Assembly (NCBI RefSeq): GCF_964033635.1
Contig: NZ_OZ035533.1
Coordinates: 3,472,001 to 3,536,000, forward strand
DNA: 64,000 nt
Direction: 5' to 3'
Source of the DNA: Chitinophaga sp. MM2321
GTDB lineage: Bacteria > Bacteroidota > Bacteroidia > Chitinophagales > Chitinophagaceae
This document shows positions 36,832-45,286 of this stretch, one piece after another. A model generated the notes under the pieces. It was not told the DNA's origin. It was given only the letters and a program-made list of their open reading frames with translations, and searched no databases. The position numbers were made by a program, and so were the translations under genes. The number at the start of each line of letters is the position of its first letter. Positions within the stretch are counted from its first letter, which is position 1.

Positions 36832-37998
36832 TTATTTTGGCAACACGATCACCTTGTTGCCCTCTATTCTGAATTGAACATCATTTCCTTCCAGTGCCTG
36901 CAGCACGTCTTTCAGGTGCAGGTTCCTGCTGATACGTCCGCTTAAAACCTCTGATGGTGTATCTGATTTATAAACTATTTCCACGTCGTACCACCGGGAA
37001 AGTTGTCTTAGTATGGCGGGCAGATCTGTTCCGTTCAGTTCAAAAAAATCGGTTCTCCATGCTGACACCATGTCAAGGTCGGCCTGTTGCACGGACAGAT
37101 GATTGGTGGCATGATCCACGATGGCTTGTTGGCCAGGTTTCAGCTGCTGTAGCCGTTCTCCCTGCACAATATTAACTGCTCCTTCCAGCAGGGTGGTATT
37201 AATAGTGCCTTCATCAGCATATGCCATGATATCGAAGTGCGTACCCAATACCTGTACTTCCAAACCATTTACTTTAACCTTGAATGGCTGGTCTGCCTGC
37301 TGTGCTATTTCAAAATATCCTTGTCCTTCCAGCTCCACCGTTCTTTCTTTTCCAATAAATGCAGTGGGATATCTCAGTCTGGATGCAGCATTCAGCCACA
37401 CTTTGGAACCATCGGGCAGCACCAGTCTGTATTGTGCACCGCGGGGAACGGTTAGCACGTTATAACTGAGAACGGTTTCATTTCCCTGTAAGGTATATTG
37501 TAGTTGTCCGTTATGTTGATGAACGGCCACTTTGCCTTGCTGGATTACCTGGTTGCCGGCGCTATCCAATGTTATGGTGGCGCCATTTGCCAGTGTAAGG
37601 GTAGCCTTGTTATTGCCGGGTAGATGATTATGCTGCTGTATGGCAACGGCTCCCTTCCCGGGCATTTTCGGGGGCCAGAAATAAGTAGCGGTACCCAGGA
37701 TCAATATTGCTGCAACAGCTGCCCGCAACCAATTACGGCGAAGCCGGTATACCTTGCCTCTGCTAACCTGTCCATGTACAGCATCAACACTTATAATTTT
37801 TTCGAAACGGGCATCTTCCACAGCAGCATCAATATACATAGGGTTGTTTGATTCCCGCTCAATCAGTTCCGCAATGATTTTTTCCAGCAATTTACTATCC
37901 TCATGGACTTTCAATTCCTCCAGCTCCCGGAGTTCGTCCGCCTCCAGCGTTCCTTCCAGTTCCCGTTCTAACAAATAATATATCCGTTGTTCGTCCAT
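36832..37998 (-). CDS. FecR family anti-sigma factor
   Basis: The 388-residue protein has an acidic cytoplasmic N-terminus that binds the sigma factor (EGTLEADELRELEELK). A single membrane helix near residue 90-108 (WLRAAVAAILILGTATYFW) follows, and the periplasmic FecR domain has VPRGAQYRLVLPDGSKVWLNAASRLRYP, GYFEIAQ and VLGTHFDIMAY. The C-terminal STN-like part (ILRQLSRWYDVEIVY) completes the Bacteroidota FecR architecture. It would hold the sigma factor until the SusC STN domain signals glycan. A copy of the 64-bp element lies 46 bases upstream of its start. Confidence 0.92.
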   Translation of the reverse strand: MDEQRIYYLLERELEGTLEADELRELEELKVHEDSKLLEKIIAELIERESNNPMYIDAAVEDARFEKIISVDAVHGQVSRGKVYRLRRNWLRAAVAAILILGTATYFWPPKMPGKGAVAIQQHNHLPGNNKATLTLANGATITLDSAGNQVIQQGKVAVHQHNGQLQYTLQGNETVLSYNVLTVPRGAQYRLVLPDGSKVWLNAASRLRYPTAFIGKERTVELEGQGYFEIAQQADQPFKVKVNGLEVQVLGTHFDIMAYADEGTINTTLLEGAVNIVQGERLQQLKPGQQAIVDHATNHLSVQQADLDMVSAWRTDFFELNGTDLPAILRQLSRWYDVEIVYKSDTPSEVLSGRISRNLHLKDVLQALEGNDVQFRIEGNKVIVLPK

Positions 37999-38043
37999 AT
38001 AAAAAACTATTTCAGTATCCGTTTGTAATGTTCAGGATCACCG

Positions 38044-38107
38044 CTTATAATATGATCCCGCCAGGAGGAAAACGTCACGGTTAAAATGAATTTTTCCCTG
38101 AAAAAAA
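38044..38107 (-). repeat. 64-bp element, copy A, upstream of fecR
   Basis: The block aligns without gaps to 38892-38955 with about a dozen mismatches. The best conserved part on the minus strand is TTTTAACnGTGACGTTTTCC and, after a short gap, GCGGGATCATAT. It ends 46 bases before the fecR start, where a promoter would be expected. Confidence 0.7.
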
Positions 38108-38123
38108 TCAATGAAAATAAAAA

Positions 38124-38750
38124 TCAGGGGGAAGGCATCATGGCTACAGGGTAGAGGGATTCGCGGATCTCCTTATTGGCAGCAGACAAATGATTTTTGA
38201 CGGTTCCCACCGGCATAGAAAGTACCAGGGCTATCTCCGCAGGTTTTCTTCCTTCTTCCCGGTTCATGCGATAGATCATTTTTCTTTGCGGAGACATTCG
38301 CTGCAACACGGCTCCAATGGTCCTTTTTATTTCTTCCAGTTGTAAAAAATCGAAAGGCGTGCTCACATTATTATCTCTCATCTCCCCGCCCCGTTCCAGT
38401 TTCTTCTGATCGTTCTTTTTCTTTCTGAAATGCTGCAGGCAAATCTTGGCCGTGATGGTATATACCCATGCCTGGATATTGTCGATGGAAGGAATTTTAT
38501 CTCTTGAAAGCCAAATGCGCATAAAGCTGATCTGCAAAATATCCTCTGTATCCGCTTCTGACCTGGTAGTCCGCCACACGTATGCACGCAGCCTGGGGGC
38601 GTATGTTTTGTAAAAAGCATAAAACGCCCTTTCATCTCCTTCCGCAATAAGCATAAGCAACCCTCTTTCCGAAGAAAGCGCATTGTCCATGTTAGCATCG
38701 AGCATTTCAACATGCGTTGTTACAGGTAACACGAAGCAGGCATCTGGCAT
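38124..38750 (-). CDS. ECF (RpoE-like) sigma-70 factor
   Basis: Up to 208 residues; starts at Met16 or Met21 (MDNALSSERGLLML) are equally possible. Region 2 is seen as FYAFYKTYAPRLRAYVWRTT, EADTEDILQISFMRIW and NIQAWVYTITAKICL. Region 4 is seen as KMIYRMNREEGRKPAEIALV and MPVGTVKNHLSAANKEIRE. It has no anti-sigma fusion. It would direct RNA polymerase to the susC promoter downstream when released by FecR. Copy B of the 64-bp element lies upstream, which fits self-regulation. Confidence 0.9.
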   Translation of the reverse strand: MPDACFVLPVTTHVEMLDANMDNALSSERGLLMLIAEGDERAFYAFYKTYAPRLRAYVWRTTRSEADTEDILQISFMRIWLSRDKIPSIDNIQAWVYTITAKICLQHFRKKKNDQKKLERGGEMRDNNVSTPFDFLQLEEIKRTIGAVLQRMSPQRKMIYRMNREEGRKPAEIALVLSMPVGTVKNHLSAANKEIRESLYPVAMMPSP

Positions 38751-39110
38751 CTTAAAACATTAGTAATTAATATAATTTTATTGACTCCAGTATCTTTTCA
38801 ACGCTCATTCACTGAGCCATGGGCTTTCCCAAAAATCACCACGGACCTTCCATTCCTTCATTTCCGGATGCATACCTTTTGGGAACCGCCACTGATTATA
38901 TGATCCCGCAAAGTGGAAAACGTCACAGTTAAAATAAACTTTTCTTTAAAAAATTGTTAAGAAATGATGCTGAACGGGGAAATTTTTGCTTTATTGTCAG
39001 CAGGAATCTAATTACCACTGATCATTTTCAAATTCCCCGCCATTCTGATTTTAGCCGAACTTAGTTTATATTTAAGCGTCAAACTATATGTATTTAATAT
39101 AAGGAATCTT
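38751..39110. other. Intergenic region between divergent sigma and sugar-dehydrogenase genes
   Basis: Holds copy B of the 64-bp element. On the minus strand a 40-50-codon frame without a clear start overlaps it and ends before the sigma gene (HPEMKEWKVRGDFWESPW, TGA near 38812). This may be a leader ORF or a relic of an older gene. The plus-strand promoter for the gene at 39111 must lie near 39040-39100, where no exact TAnnTTTG was found. Confidence 0.4.
38892..38955 (-). repeat. 64-bp element, copy B, upstream of the sigma gene
   Basis: Partner of 38044-38107. It lies about 142 bases upstream of the longest sigma frame. Both copies have the same orientation relative to their genes. Confidence 0.7.
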
Positions 39111-40358
39111 ATGAACAAGTATCTGAACACCCATTTTTTGACCGCCATCTGCATCGGAAGCGTATTTGCGCTGGTTTCCTGCGGACAAAATTCAGCCAGT
39201 AATAATGCAGCTGCACAGCGGGACAGTATCCTTCCACCGGTAGAAACCAAAAAGGCAAATACCGATTATAAGTCGGCTTTCCCTGGTCAGACAAGGATAG
39301 GTGGTGTAAAAACGACCACCCCCTATGCATACAATGTACTGGACAGCAGTCTTAAATCTCCCTGGGGTATCACTTCCCTTCCTGATGGCCGTTTAATCAT
39401 TACGGAGAAGGGTGGCACCATACGGATCGCTACCTCTGATGGAAAAATAAGCGATTCAATAACAGGCATACCGCCAGTGAATTCCGCTGGTCAGGGTGGC
39501 TTGCTGGGTATCCGCGTAGATCCCGACTTCGCGAGTAACAGGATGCTATACTGGGTATTTTCGGACAAAACACCCCAAGGCAACCTTACCGCAGTAGCAA
39601 AAGGAAAATTATCCGCTGATGAAAAAAAGATAGAAGGTGGTACCGTTATATATCGCGCTACGCCTGCGTATAAGGGTACGCTTCATTATGGAGGAAGAAT
39701 TGTTATCGACAAGAGCGGGAACCTGATTATCAGTACCGGAGAACGTTCAGACCTGGTTACAAGACCACAGGCCCAGGATCTTACATCCGGATTAGGAAAA
39801 GTTATCCGGATCACGAAAGATGGTAAACCTGCTGCAGGAAATCCGTTTGAAGGCAAAACAGACGCAAGACCAGAGCTTTATTCTTACGGGCATCGTAATG
39901 TACAGGGACTTGCTTTAAATCCGGTAACGGGCGATCTCTGGGAAACCGAATTTGGTCCAAAAGGAGGCGATGAACTGAACAGGATCGAACCGGGAAAAAA
40001 CTATGGCTGGCCTATCATTACTTACGGTCTTGAATATAGCGGACTAAAAGTAGGTGATAGTTTACAGCAGAAAGCAGGACTTGAACAACCTGTTTATTAC
40101 TGGGATCCGGTGATTTCACCCAGCGGAATTACATTCTACAGTAGCGACAGCATACCTGAATGGAAAAACAACCTGTTTGTTGCTGGCCTGAGCAGCACAC
40201 ATATTGCGCGGCTCATCATTGAAAATAATAAAGTGGTAGGAGAAGAAAGATTGTTGACCGGTGAAGGACAACGTTTCCGCGACATCACGGAAGGAAAAGA
40301 CGGCGCACTATATGCCATTACCGACATGGGCAGGCTATACAGGATTTCCAAAAAATAA
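39111..40358 (+). CDS. PQQ-dependent sugar dehydrogenase-like lipoprotein (GSDH family)
   Basis: The 415-residue protein has a lipobox FALVSC (Cys24). The beta-propeller of glucose/sorbosone dehydrogenases is visible: LKSPWGITSLPDGRLIITEKGG, GGLLGIRVDPDF, YGGRIVIDKSGNLIISTGER, YSYGHRNVQGLALNP and LWETEFGPKGGDELN. It would oxidise aldoses in the periplasm or at the surface with PQQ, feeding electrons to the respiratory chain. Substrate is unknown; aldose sugar dehydrogenases of this type have wide specificity. It stands alone on the plus strand and ends in a shared bidirectional terminator. Confidence 0.88.
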   Translation: MNKYLNTHFLTAICIGSVFALVSCGQNSASNNAAAQRDSILPPVETKKANTDYKSAFPGQTRIGGVKTTTPYAYNVLDSSLKSPWGITSLPDGRLIITEKGGTIRIATSDGKISDSITGIPPVNSAGQGGLLGIRVDPDFASNRMLYWVFSDKTPQGNLTAVAKGKLSADEKKIEGGTVIYRATPAYKGTLHYGGRIVIDKSGNLIISTGERSDLVTRPQAQDLTSGLGKVIRITKDGKPAAGNPFEGKTDARPELYSYGHRNVQGLALNPVTGDLWETEFGPKGGDELNRIEPGKNYGWPIITYGLEYSGLKVGDSLQQKAGLEQPVYYWDPVISPSGITFYSSDSIPEWKNNLFVAGLSSTHIARLIIENNKVVGEERLLTGEGQRFRDITEGKDGALYAITDMGRLYRISKK

Positions 40359-40370
40359 TGCTAAATATAA

Positions 40371-40417
40371 AAACGGAGAACCCTCGTAGCACCTGATGCT
40401 ACGAGGGTTTCCCGTTT
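40371..40417. terminator. Bidirectional terminator between convergent genes
   Basis: CCCTCGTAGC (40381-40390), a 7-base loop, then GCTACGAGGG (40398-40407), flanked by AAAACGGAGAA and TTTCCCGTTTTT. The stem plus A-tract and T-tract would stop transcripts from both the dehydrogenase gene and the VOC gene. Confidence 0.85.
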
Positions 40418-40423
40418 TTATTA

Positions 40424-40810
40424 CTACATATAAAATACATTGAACTTATGACCATCAGGATCAGCAAACACGAAACCGTAATAACCCTCTCCAAACTCTT
40501 CTGGTTTGGAAACTATTGTTCCCCCGGCTTGCTGCACTTCTTTTTCCCAACTATTAACCTCTTCCTTAGTATCAGCAGAAAGGGTAAAGATAATTTCATT
40601 GCCAGCTTTTGAATCAATTATTTGTCCCTTCATGGCGGGTTCAAGTATATCCCTCAAAAAGAAATGGATGATAAAGTTTTCATCGCCGAAGAAGAAGCTA
40701 GTCAGTTGGTCCGACGCTCCGTTTGATTTAAATCCGAGTCCTTTATAGAATTTAGTAGTTCGTTCTAAATCCCGGACACCGAAATTGGCCCAGATTTTTT
40801 TTGTCTTCAT
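40424..40810 (-). CDS. VOC (glyoxalase/bleomycin-resistance-like) family protein
   Basis: The 128-residue protein has two beta-alpha-beta-beta-beta modules: FGVRDLERTTKFYKGLGF at the start and AGGTIVSKPEEFGEGYYGFVF, then DPDGHKFNVFY at the end. The last Asp/Glu metal ligand is not obvious, so activity is uncertain. It follows the SRPBCC gene by 26 bases, a pairing often seen in small Bacteroidota stress or adaptation operons. Substrate unknown. Confidence 0.85.
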   Translation of the reverse strand: MKTKKIWANFGVRDLERTTKFYKGLGFKSNGASDQLTSFFFGDENFIIHFFLRDILEPAMKGQIIDSKAGNEIIFTLSADTKEEVNSWEKEVQQAGGTIVSKPEEFGEGYYGFVFADPDGHKFNVFYM

Positions 40811-40836
40811 AAACTAAAGGTTTTCAAAAAATAAAA

Positions 40837-41277
40837 TCAATTCTGCTCAGCCAGCTCTTTTACTTTCGCCTGCGCGAGTGGCCAGGTTTCTTCCATGTAA
40901 GCTACAAAATCATCCGGCATATCTAAACTGACCTGCCATACTGTTTTACCATCCAGTGATTTGAGCGTATAGTTCTCCAAAGCATCTCCCCATTCATTTC
41001 CCTGATAAGCTGTAGGATCTTCCACCCCATTCCTTACTTCTCCCAGGTGGTGTATGGACAGGAACTCACCGGGAATACTTTCTACGATCTCCGAAACCAT
41101 GCCACTACCTTTCCCATCCAGGAACAGGGCTTTGCTGCCTTTTTTCCAATCTGTTTCTACACTTGATCCTTCGGCAAATGGCGCTGTCCATTGTCCGTAA
41201 GTATCCTGGCCAACAATAATATCCCAAACTTTTTGAGGGGAAGCATTGATTGTAATGCTGAATGCTAACTTTTTCAT
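40837..41277 (-). CDS. SRPBCC/AHSA1-like domain protein
   Basis: The 146-residue single-domain protein starts ITINASPQKVWDIIVGQDTYGQW, the START/Bet-v1 helix-grip opening, with a hydrophobic cavity expected and a C-terminal helix (YMEETWPLAQAKVKEL). It probably binds a hydrophobic ligand or acts as a co-chaperone-like factor. It is first in a two-gene operon with the VOC gene. A -7 box (TAATTTTG) and an inverted repeat lie 70-100 bases upstream. Confidence 0.85.
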   Translation of the reverse strand: MKKLAFSITINASPQKVWDIIVGQDTYGQWTAPFAEGSSVETDWKKGSKALFLDGKGSGMVSEIVESIPGEFLSIHHLGEVRNGVEDPTAYQGNEWGDALENYTLKSLDGKTVWQVSLDMPDDFVAYMEETWPLAQAKVKELAEQN

Positions 41278-41348
41278 AATAGGTTGTTTTAATATTATTT
41301 TATTGCAGTTAAGTAGCCAGTGCTGATCGGTGAGAGCTACAGCTTCTT

Positions 41349-41377
41349 GTTACCAGTATGCTATGGTAACAAAATTA
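41349..41377 (-). promoter_or_regulatory. Inverted repeat and TAnnTTTG box upstream of the SRPBCC-VOC operon
   Basis: GTTACCA (41349-41355) and TGGTAAC (41364-41370) form a perfect 7-bp inverted repeat with an 8-base spacer. On the minus strand TAATTTTG (41370-41377) abuts it, so a protein at the repeat would sit at the transcription start. No regulator gene adjoins it. Confidence 0.45.
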
Positions 41378-41500
41378 TTGGTTCTTTGCTTAACTAATGG
41401 GGTGGGAAAATGACAAAAAGGGGGGCTTAACAAACAATGATCCGGTCAACGGCTGTTCTTTTAGCTGCTGCTCACTAAGACCGGTTCCCGCAGAAGTAAT

Positions 41501-43072
41501 TTAGGCATACTTGATATAGAAATAGAGTACCAGTGCGGTAATAATTGCCCACCAGATAAATGGATTACGCAATCCACGCTGCTGTCCGCGTTGTTCTACC
41601 GGGAGGGATAAACTGTCCTTATTCCAGATCAGTCCTTCCAATTCTGCGGCTGGTTTAGGTTTGGTCAGCAAGCTTACCACTACACACAATGCCATACACG
41701 TCCAGAACACGATGCCGGTACGATTAAAAAACGGCATATTGGGAAACATAAACTCTATCGCCAATGATAAAGGGATGGTTAAAATACCAGCGGTTAATGC
41801 ACCCGCATGTGTAGTACGTTTCCAAAGTATTCCCAATAAGAACATGGTGGCAATACCAGGTGTAAATAAACCATATGCATTCATCAGGTAAATGAATATG
41901 GGCTTTTCTGAATACAGTGCCAGCAAACTTGTGCATCCTATGCCAAGCAGGATAATCACTACGCCACTTAATCTTCCAAAACGAACAGACTGTCTTTCTG
42001 TAGCCTGCGGTTTAAAGTAAGGCAGGTATACGTCAATCGTCAGGATTGTAGTGCAGGAGTTGATAGCACCAGACAGGTGAGACATCACCGCTGCAATCAG
42101 TCCCGCCATCACCAATCCAACCAACCCCGTAGGCAATAAATGCTCTACCAACATTGCAAAAAGAAGATCCGGTTTATCAAGATTGGGAAATAATTTGGGT
42201 GCCACCAGCGCAGGAACAATGATCAGTAGCGGAATAAGAAATTTAAGATAGTCTGCAAAGATCACGCCCATCCTGGCATGCCATTCATTCTTTGCAGCCA
42301 ATGTACGTTGCACAATAAACTGGTTGGTAGCGTTGTAAAATACACTGATACATAACAGTCCGCCCAGGTACATCGTCCAGGGGAAATCGGGATCACTGGC
42401 TGGCAGCATCAGTTTCCAATCCTTACTTGTTTCCATTACAGCATCGATTCCTCCCGCTGCATTGATCGTGGTAAAAGATAAAACAACCATCCCCAGCATC
42501 AGCACGCCCAGCTGCACCATTTCTGTCCAGATAACCGCCTTTAATCCTCCTGCTATGGTATAGATACTGGTGCTGACAGCCAGTACCAGCACGCTGGTAA
42601 CGACCGGAATACCTAACAGGGAATGTAGGGAAATAGCACCCAGGTAAAGCACTGCACTGATCTCTACAAAAACATAAGTGAGCAATACCAAAACAGAATA
42701 GGTGGTGCGTGCCGCGCCACCAAAACGTTTCTGTAAAAACTCCGGCATTGTATAAAAACCGTTGCGAAGATAAAAAGGCAGGAAGATCCAGAGCAATGCA
42801 TTAAACCCGATGAGAATAGCTCCCCATTCAATAACTATGGCAACAAAGCCATCAGTAAATGCCACGCCCATCACGCCTACCAGCTGATGGCTGCTGATAT
42901 TAGCTGCAATAATGCTTCCTCCAATCATCCACCAGGGTAGCTTATCTCCTGCCAGGAAATAATCTCTTTTAGACCGGCTGGCTTTACGGGATGCATAGAT
43001 ACCCAGTGCTACAATTCCAAATATATAGATGCCAAAAACAGCCGCATCCAGGGTTGTTAAGTTTGAGTTCAT
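41501..43072 (-). CDS. Sodium:solute symporter (SSS family) for sugar or sugar acid
   Basis: The 523-residue protein has about 13-14 membrane helices. SSS motifs visible are RDYFLAGDKLPWWMIGGSIIAANIS near the start, YTIAGGLKAVIWTEMVQ in the middle and FMLAGLIAAVMSHLSGAINS-type sequence (GLIAAVMSHLSG). It resembles SglT-like Na+/sugar symporters. It is last in the long operon headed by susC at 54204, and would import the product made outside or in the periplasm. Confidence 0.9.
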   Translation of the reverse strand: MNSNLTTLDAAVFGIYIFGIVALGIYASRKASRSKRDYFLAGDKLPWWMIGGSIIAANISSHQLVGVMGVAFTDGFVAIVIEWGAILIGFNALLWIFLPFYLRNGFYTMPEFLQKRFGGAARTTYSVLVLLTYVFVEISAVLYLGAISLHSLLGIPVVTSVLVLAVSTSIYTIAGGLKAVIWTEMVQLGVLMLGMVVLSFTTINAAGGIDAVMETSKDWKLMLPASDPDFPWTMYLGGLLCISVFYNATNQFIVQRTLAAKNEWHARMGVIFADYLKFLIPLLIIVPALVAPKLFPNLDKPDLLFAMLVEHLLPTGLVGLVMAGLIAAVMSHLSGAINSCTTILTIDVYLPYFKPQATERQSVRFGRLSGVVIILLGIGCTSLLALYSEKPIFIYLMNAYGLFTPGIATMFLLGILWKRTTHAGALTAGILTIPLSLAIEFMFPNMPFFNRTGIVFWTCMALCVVVSLLTKPKPAAELEGLIWNKDSLSLPVEQRGQQRGLRNPFIWWAIITALVLYFYIKYA

Positions 43073-43084
43073 TTGAAGATAGTG

Positions 43085-44476
43085 TTATGCATGCTTTTTT
43101 GTCATCAATTCTTTCACAATGGCCATGGTTTTCTCCGTCAGCAGTTCCAATGAACCGGCAGCAAAAGGTGTTTGCGAAACGCTATAAATATCGTGGTTGT
43201 ATAACTCCGCAGGTGCCAGATAGCCGATATGACCGTTTACCACATTCATGACGCCTACCGCCTGTGCAGAAAATTCGCGGCGCAGTTCACGCTGAAATAT
43301 GGAATAGGTTTCATTGGGCTGGCCTATCAGCAGCGCATCTCCCAAACGCCATACCCAAAGGCCGACGCGGGCTTCCTGTCCGTCGCCCAACGCTTTTCTG
43401 ATACCACATTTACGCCGGAGCCGTTCTTTTAATACATGATCTTCACATTCCCGCCATTGCTGTTCTATTTCAGCCAATGGTGGTAATGGTTTCAGGTGTA
43501 GTTCCACTTCCACCATTTCTACAGCAAGTACGGTTGAAGGCGTATAAACGGAGGGACTCCAAATAGCCAGTGCACCACCGGATTCCACGACACCAGTAAA
43601 AGAAAGTTGTGTTTGCGCGGGTAACATCGCTTCCAGTGTAGCTAATACGGCATATCCCAATTGCCGGCCATAGGTTTCGGCCAGGGCCGTATCGCCCACG
43701 TATTGTGCTGCCGGCGCCAGTTCTCCGGAAGCCCCTTGCAGAAATAAACAGGAAGCGCCTGTTTGCCCTTCCACTATCTCCCGCATAGCGCCTATGTAGT
43801 CAGGAGAGATCAGCCTGTTTTCCCAGGCCAATGTGGTGGGGTGACAGGCATAATTTACAATAGTGCCTAAAATACGTTCATGCGTGTCCGTTATCCTGCC
43901 CACCAGTAAGGTATCGTCTGCTTCCTCATCAGGATTAAATCCTACTATATATCGTTGCCTTTCCGGTTGCGCGAGATCCCGGTTAGTGGCCAGGCCGCAC
44001 TTGCCATAGTGCCACGTCAGTGTGGCGGGCACCGCATTGGACAGTGCCTGCCGGACAGCCTGAATAGCATGCTCTAAAATCGTTTGCAGGTATCCGTCTA
44101 TCAATTCGCCACCAGGTTGAGTAGCCTCATCCCGGCTTAAAGCAGGCCCGGCATGGGTATGCGATAAGCAAAACATGAGTTGTGATGGCGCCAGGTCCAA
44201 CGCTTTTAAGAGTTGGCTCCTGAGTGCCCATTCATCTGCTGCACTTTTCCACCAGCCCAGATCAGCCCCTATCAACACCAGTGGTGTTTCCTTTGCAGCA
44301 GACTGGAAAGTAGTACAGGTAAGCATTAGCGGTTGGTGTATTCCTTCCGCCACATCATGCAGCGCGGCTCCCCAGTTGCGGGAATAAATACCGGTTGGAG
44401 GTGTAATATCTGTTTGCGCCACACCAATGATACCCTGGAATGATGCATTTTTTAATTTGAAATCCTTTATGTCCAT
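43085..44476 (-). CDS. Neutral/alkaline ceramidase-like protein
   Basis: The 463-residue protein opens with GVAQTDITPPTGIYSRNWG, the start of the neutral/alkaline non-lysosomal ceramidase N-terminal domain. It continues with SHTHAGPAL (zinc-site histidines), VNYACHPTTLAWENRLISPDYIGAMRE and LFLQGASGELAP. The catalytic Ser of ceramidases (GDVSP-type) appears as GASGELAP. No signal peptide is seen, unlike secreted ceramidases, so it is probably cytoplasmic and may hydrolyse another amide or ester. A role beside sugar dehydrogenases and an aminotransferase suggests an amide-linked sugar, but this is inference. Confidence 0.8.
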   Translation of the reverse strand: MDIKDFKLKNASFQGIIGVAQTDITPPTGIYSRNWGAALHDVAEGIHQPLMLTCTTFQSAAKETPLVLIGADLGWWKSAADEWALRSQLLKALDLAPSQLMFCLSHTHAGPALSRDEATQPGGELIDGYLQTILEHAIQAVRQALSNAVPATLTWHYGKCGLATNRDLAQPERQRYIVGFNPDEEADDTLLVGRITDTHERILGTIVNYACHPTTLAWENRLISPDYIGAMREIVEGQTGASCLFLQGASGELAPAAQYVGDTALAETYGRQLGYAVLATLEAMLPAQTQLSFTGVVESGGALAIWSPSVYTPSTVLAVEMVEVELHLKPLPPLAEIEQQWRECEDHVLKERLRRKCGIRKALGDGQEARVGLWVWRLGDALLIGQPNETYSIFQRELRREFSAQAVGVMNVVNGHIGYLAPAELYNHDIYSVSQTPFAAGSLELLTEKTMAIVKELMTKKHA

Positions 44477-44501
44477 AATAACAGCACGGTCTTTAATTTA
44501 T

Positions 44502-45269
44502 TCACGAAAGCAGGGAAAGACCACCATCCATCAGCAATGTCATACCTGTCATATGTTCCTGCTGCGGATGGCATAAATAGAGAATCTGGTCCGCTACCGA
44601 TTTTGCACTCATTATTTTCCTGATGGGTACTCTTGCTATCGCCTCTTCCAGTTTGCCGGGTTGCTCCTCCCATATGCGGCCACTTAAACCGGCGGCTACA
44701 TATCCTGGTGCTATTTCATTCACCAGGATCTGATGTGGCGCCAGTTCCAGTGCCATACATTTGCACAGCATCCGTACGCCTGCTTTGGCAACAGAATAAG
44801 CAGGAATGTGGGCATGCACCGAAGCAGCAGCCCAGCTGCCTACAAATACGACCCGCCCGGGCAATCCTTTCTCCAGCAACCTGGCCGTTGCATACCGGGT
44901 TAAATAAAAGGCCCCATTCAGGTTCACCGCCAGCTCCTGCGACCATTGTTCAGGTGTAATCGTATGCATCCCTGCGAGGGTAACAATCGCTGCGTTGGCA
45001 ATAATAATTCCCGGCGTACCAAGTGCCTGCTCGGTTTCATCTATCCATAGCTGCACCGCTTTGGCCACTGTTACATCTACCTGGCTATACCTGCACTGTA
45101 TTCCGAAGGCGCTTAATGTGTTCAGCAACTCAGTGGCTGCAGCGGCAGGGTGAATATCACACAATGCCACCGCCGCGCCTTGTTGCGCAAATTCCAATGC
45201 CGTGGCCCGTCCGATATCTCCCAGCCCTCCGCTGATGATGACCGTTTGGTTTTCAAATAATTTGTTCAT
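44502..45269 (-). CDS. Short-chain dehydrogenase/reductase
   Basis: About 255 residues from the ATG at 45269 (MNKLFENQTVII); the longer frame enters the enolase gene. Classical SDR features: VIISGGLGDIGRATALEF cofactor site, NAAIVTLAG, and catalytic Ser-Tyr-Lys (VGSWAA, YSVAKAG). It ends MTGMTLLMDGG, the usual SDR tail. It would oxidise a sugar or polyol with NAD(P). It sits 17 bases after the enolase-family gene and 25 before the ceramidase-like gene. Confidence 0.9.
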   Translation of the reverse strand: MNKLFENQTVIISGGLGDIGRATALEFAQQGAAVALCDIHPAAAATELLNTLSAFGIQCRYSQVDVTVAKAVQLWIDETEQALGTPGIIIANAAIVTLAGMHTITPEQWSQELAVNLNGAFYLTRYATARLLEKGLPGRVVFVGSWAAASVHAHIPAYSVAKAGVRMLCKCMALELAPHQILVNEIAPGYVAAGLSGRIWEEQPGKLEEAIARVPIRKIMSAKSVADQILYLCHPQQEHMTGMTLLMDGGLSLLS

Positions 45270-45286
45270 CTCGCCTGTTATTAGAA

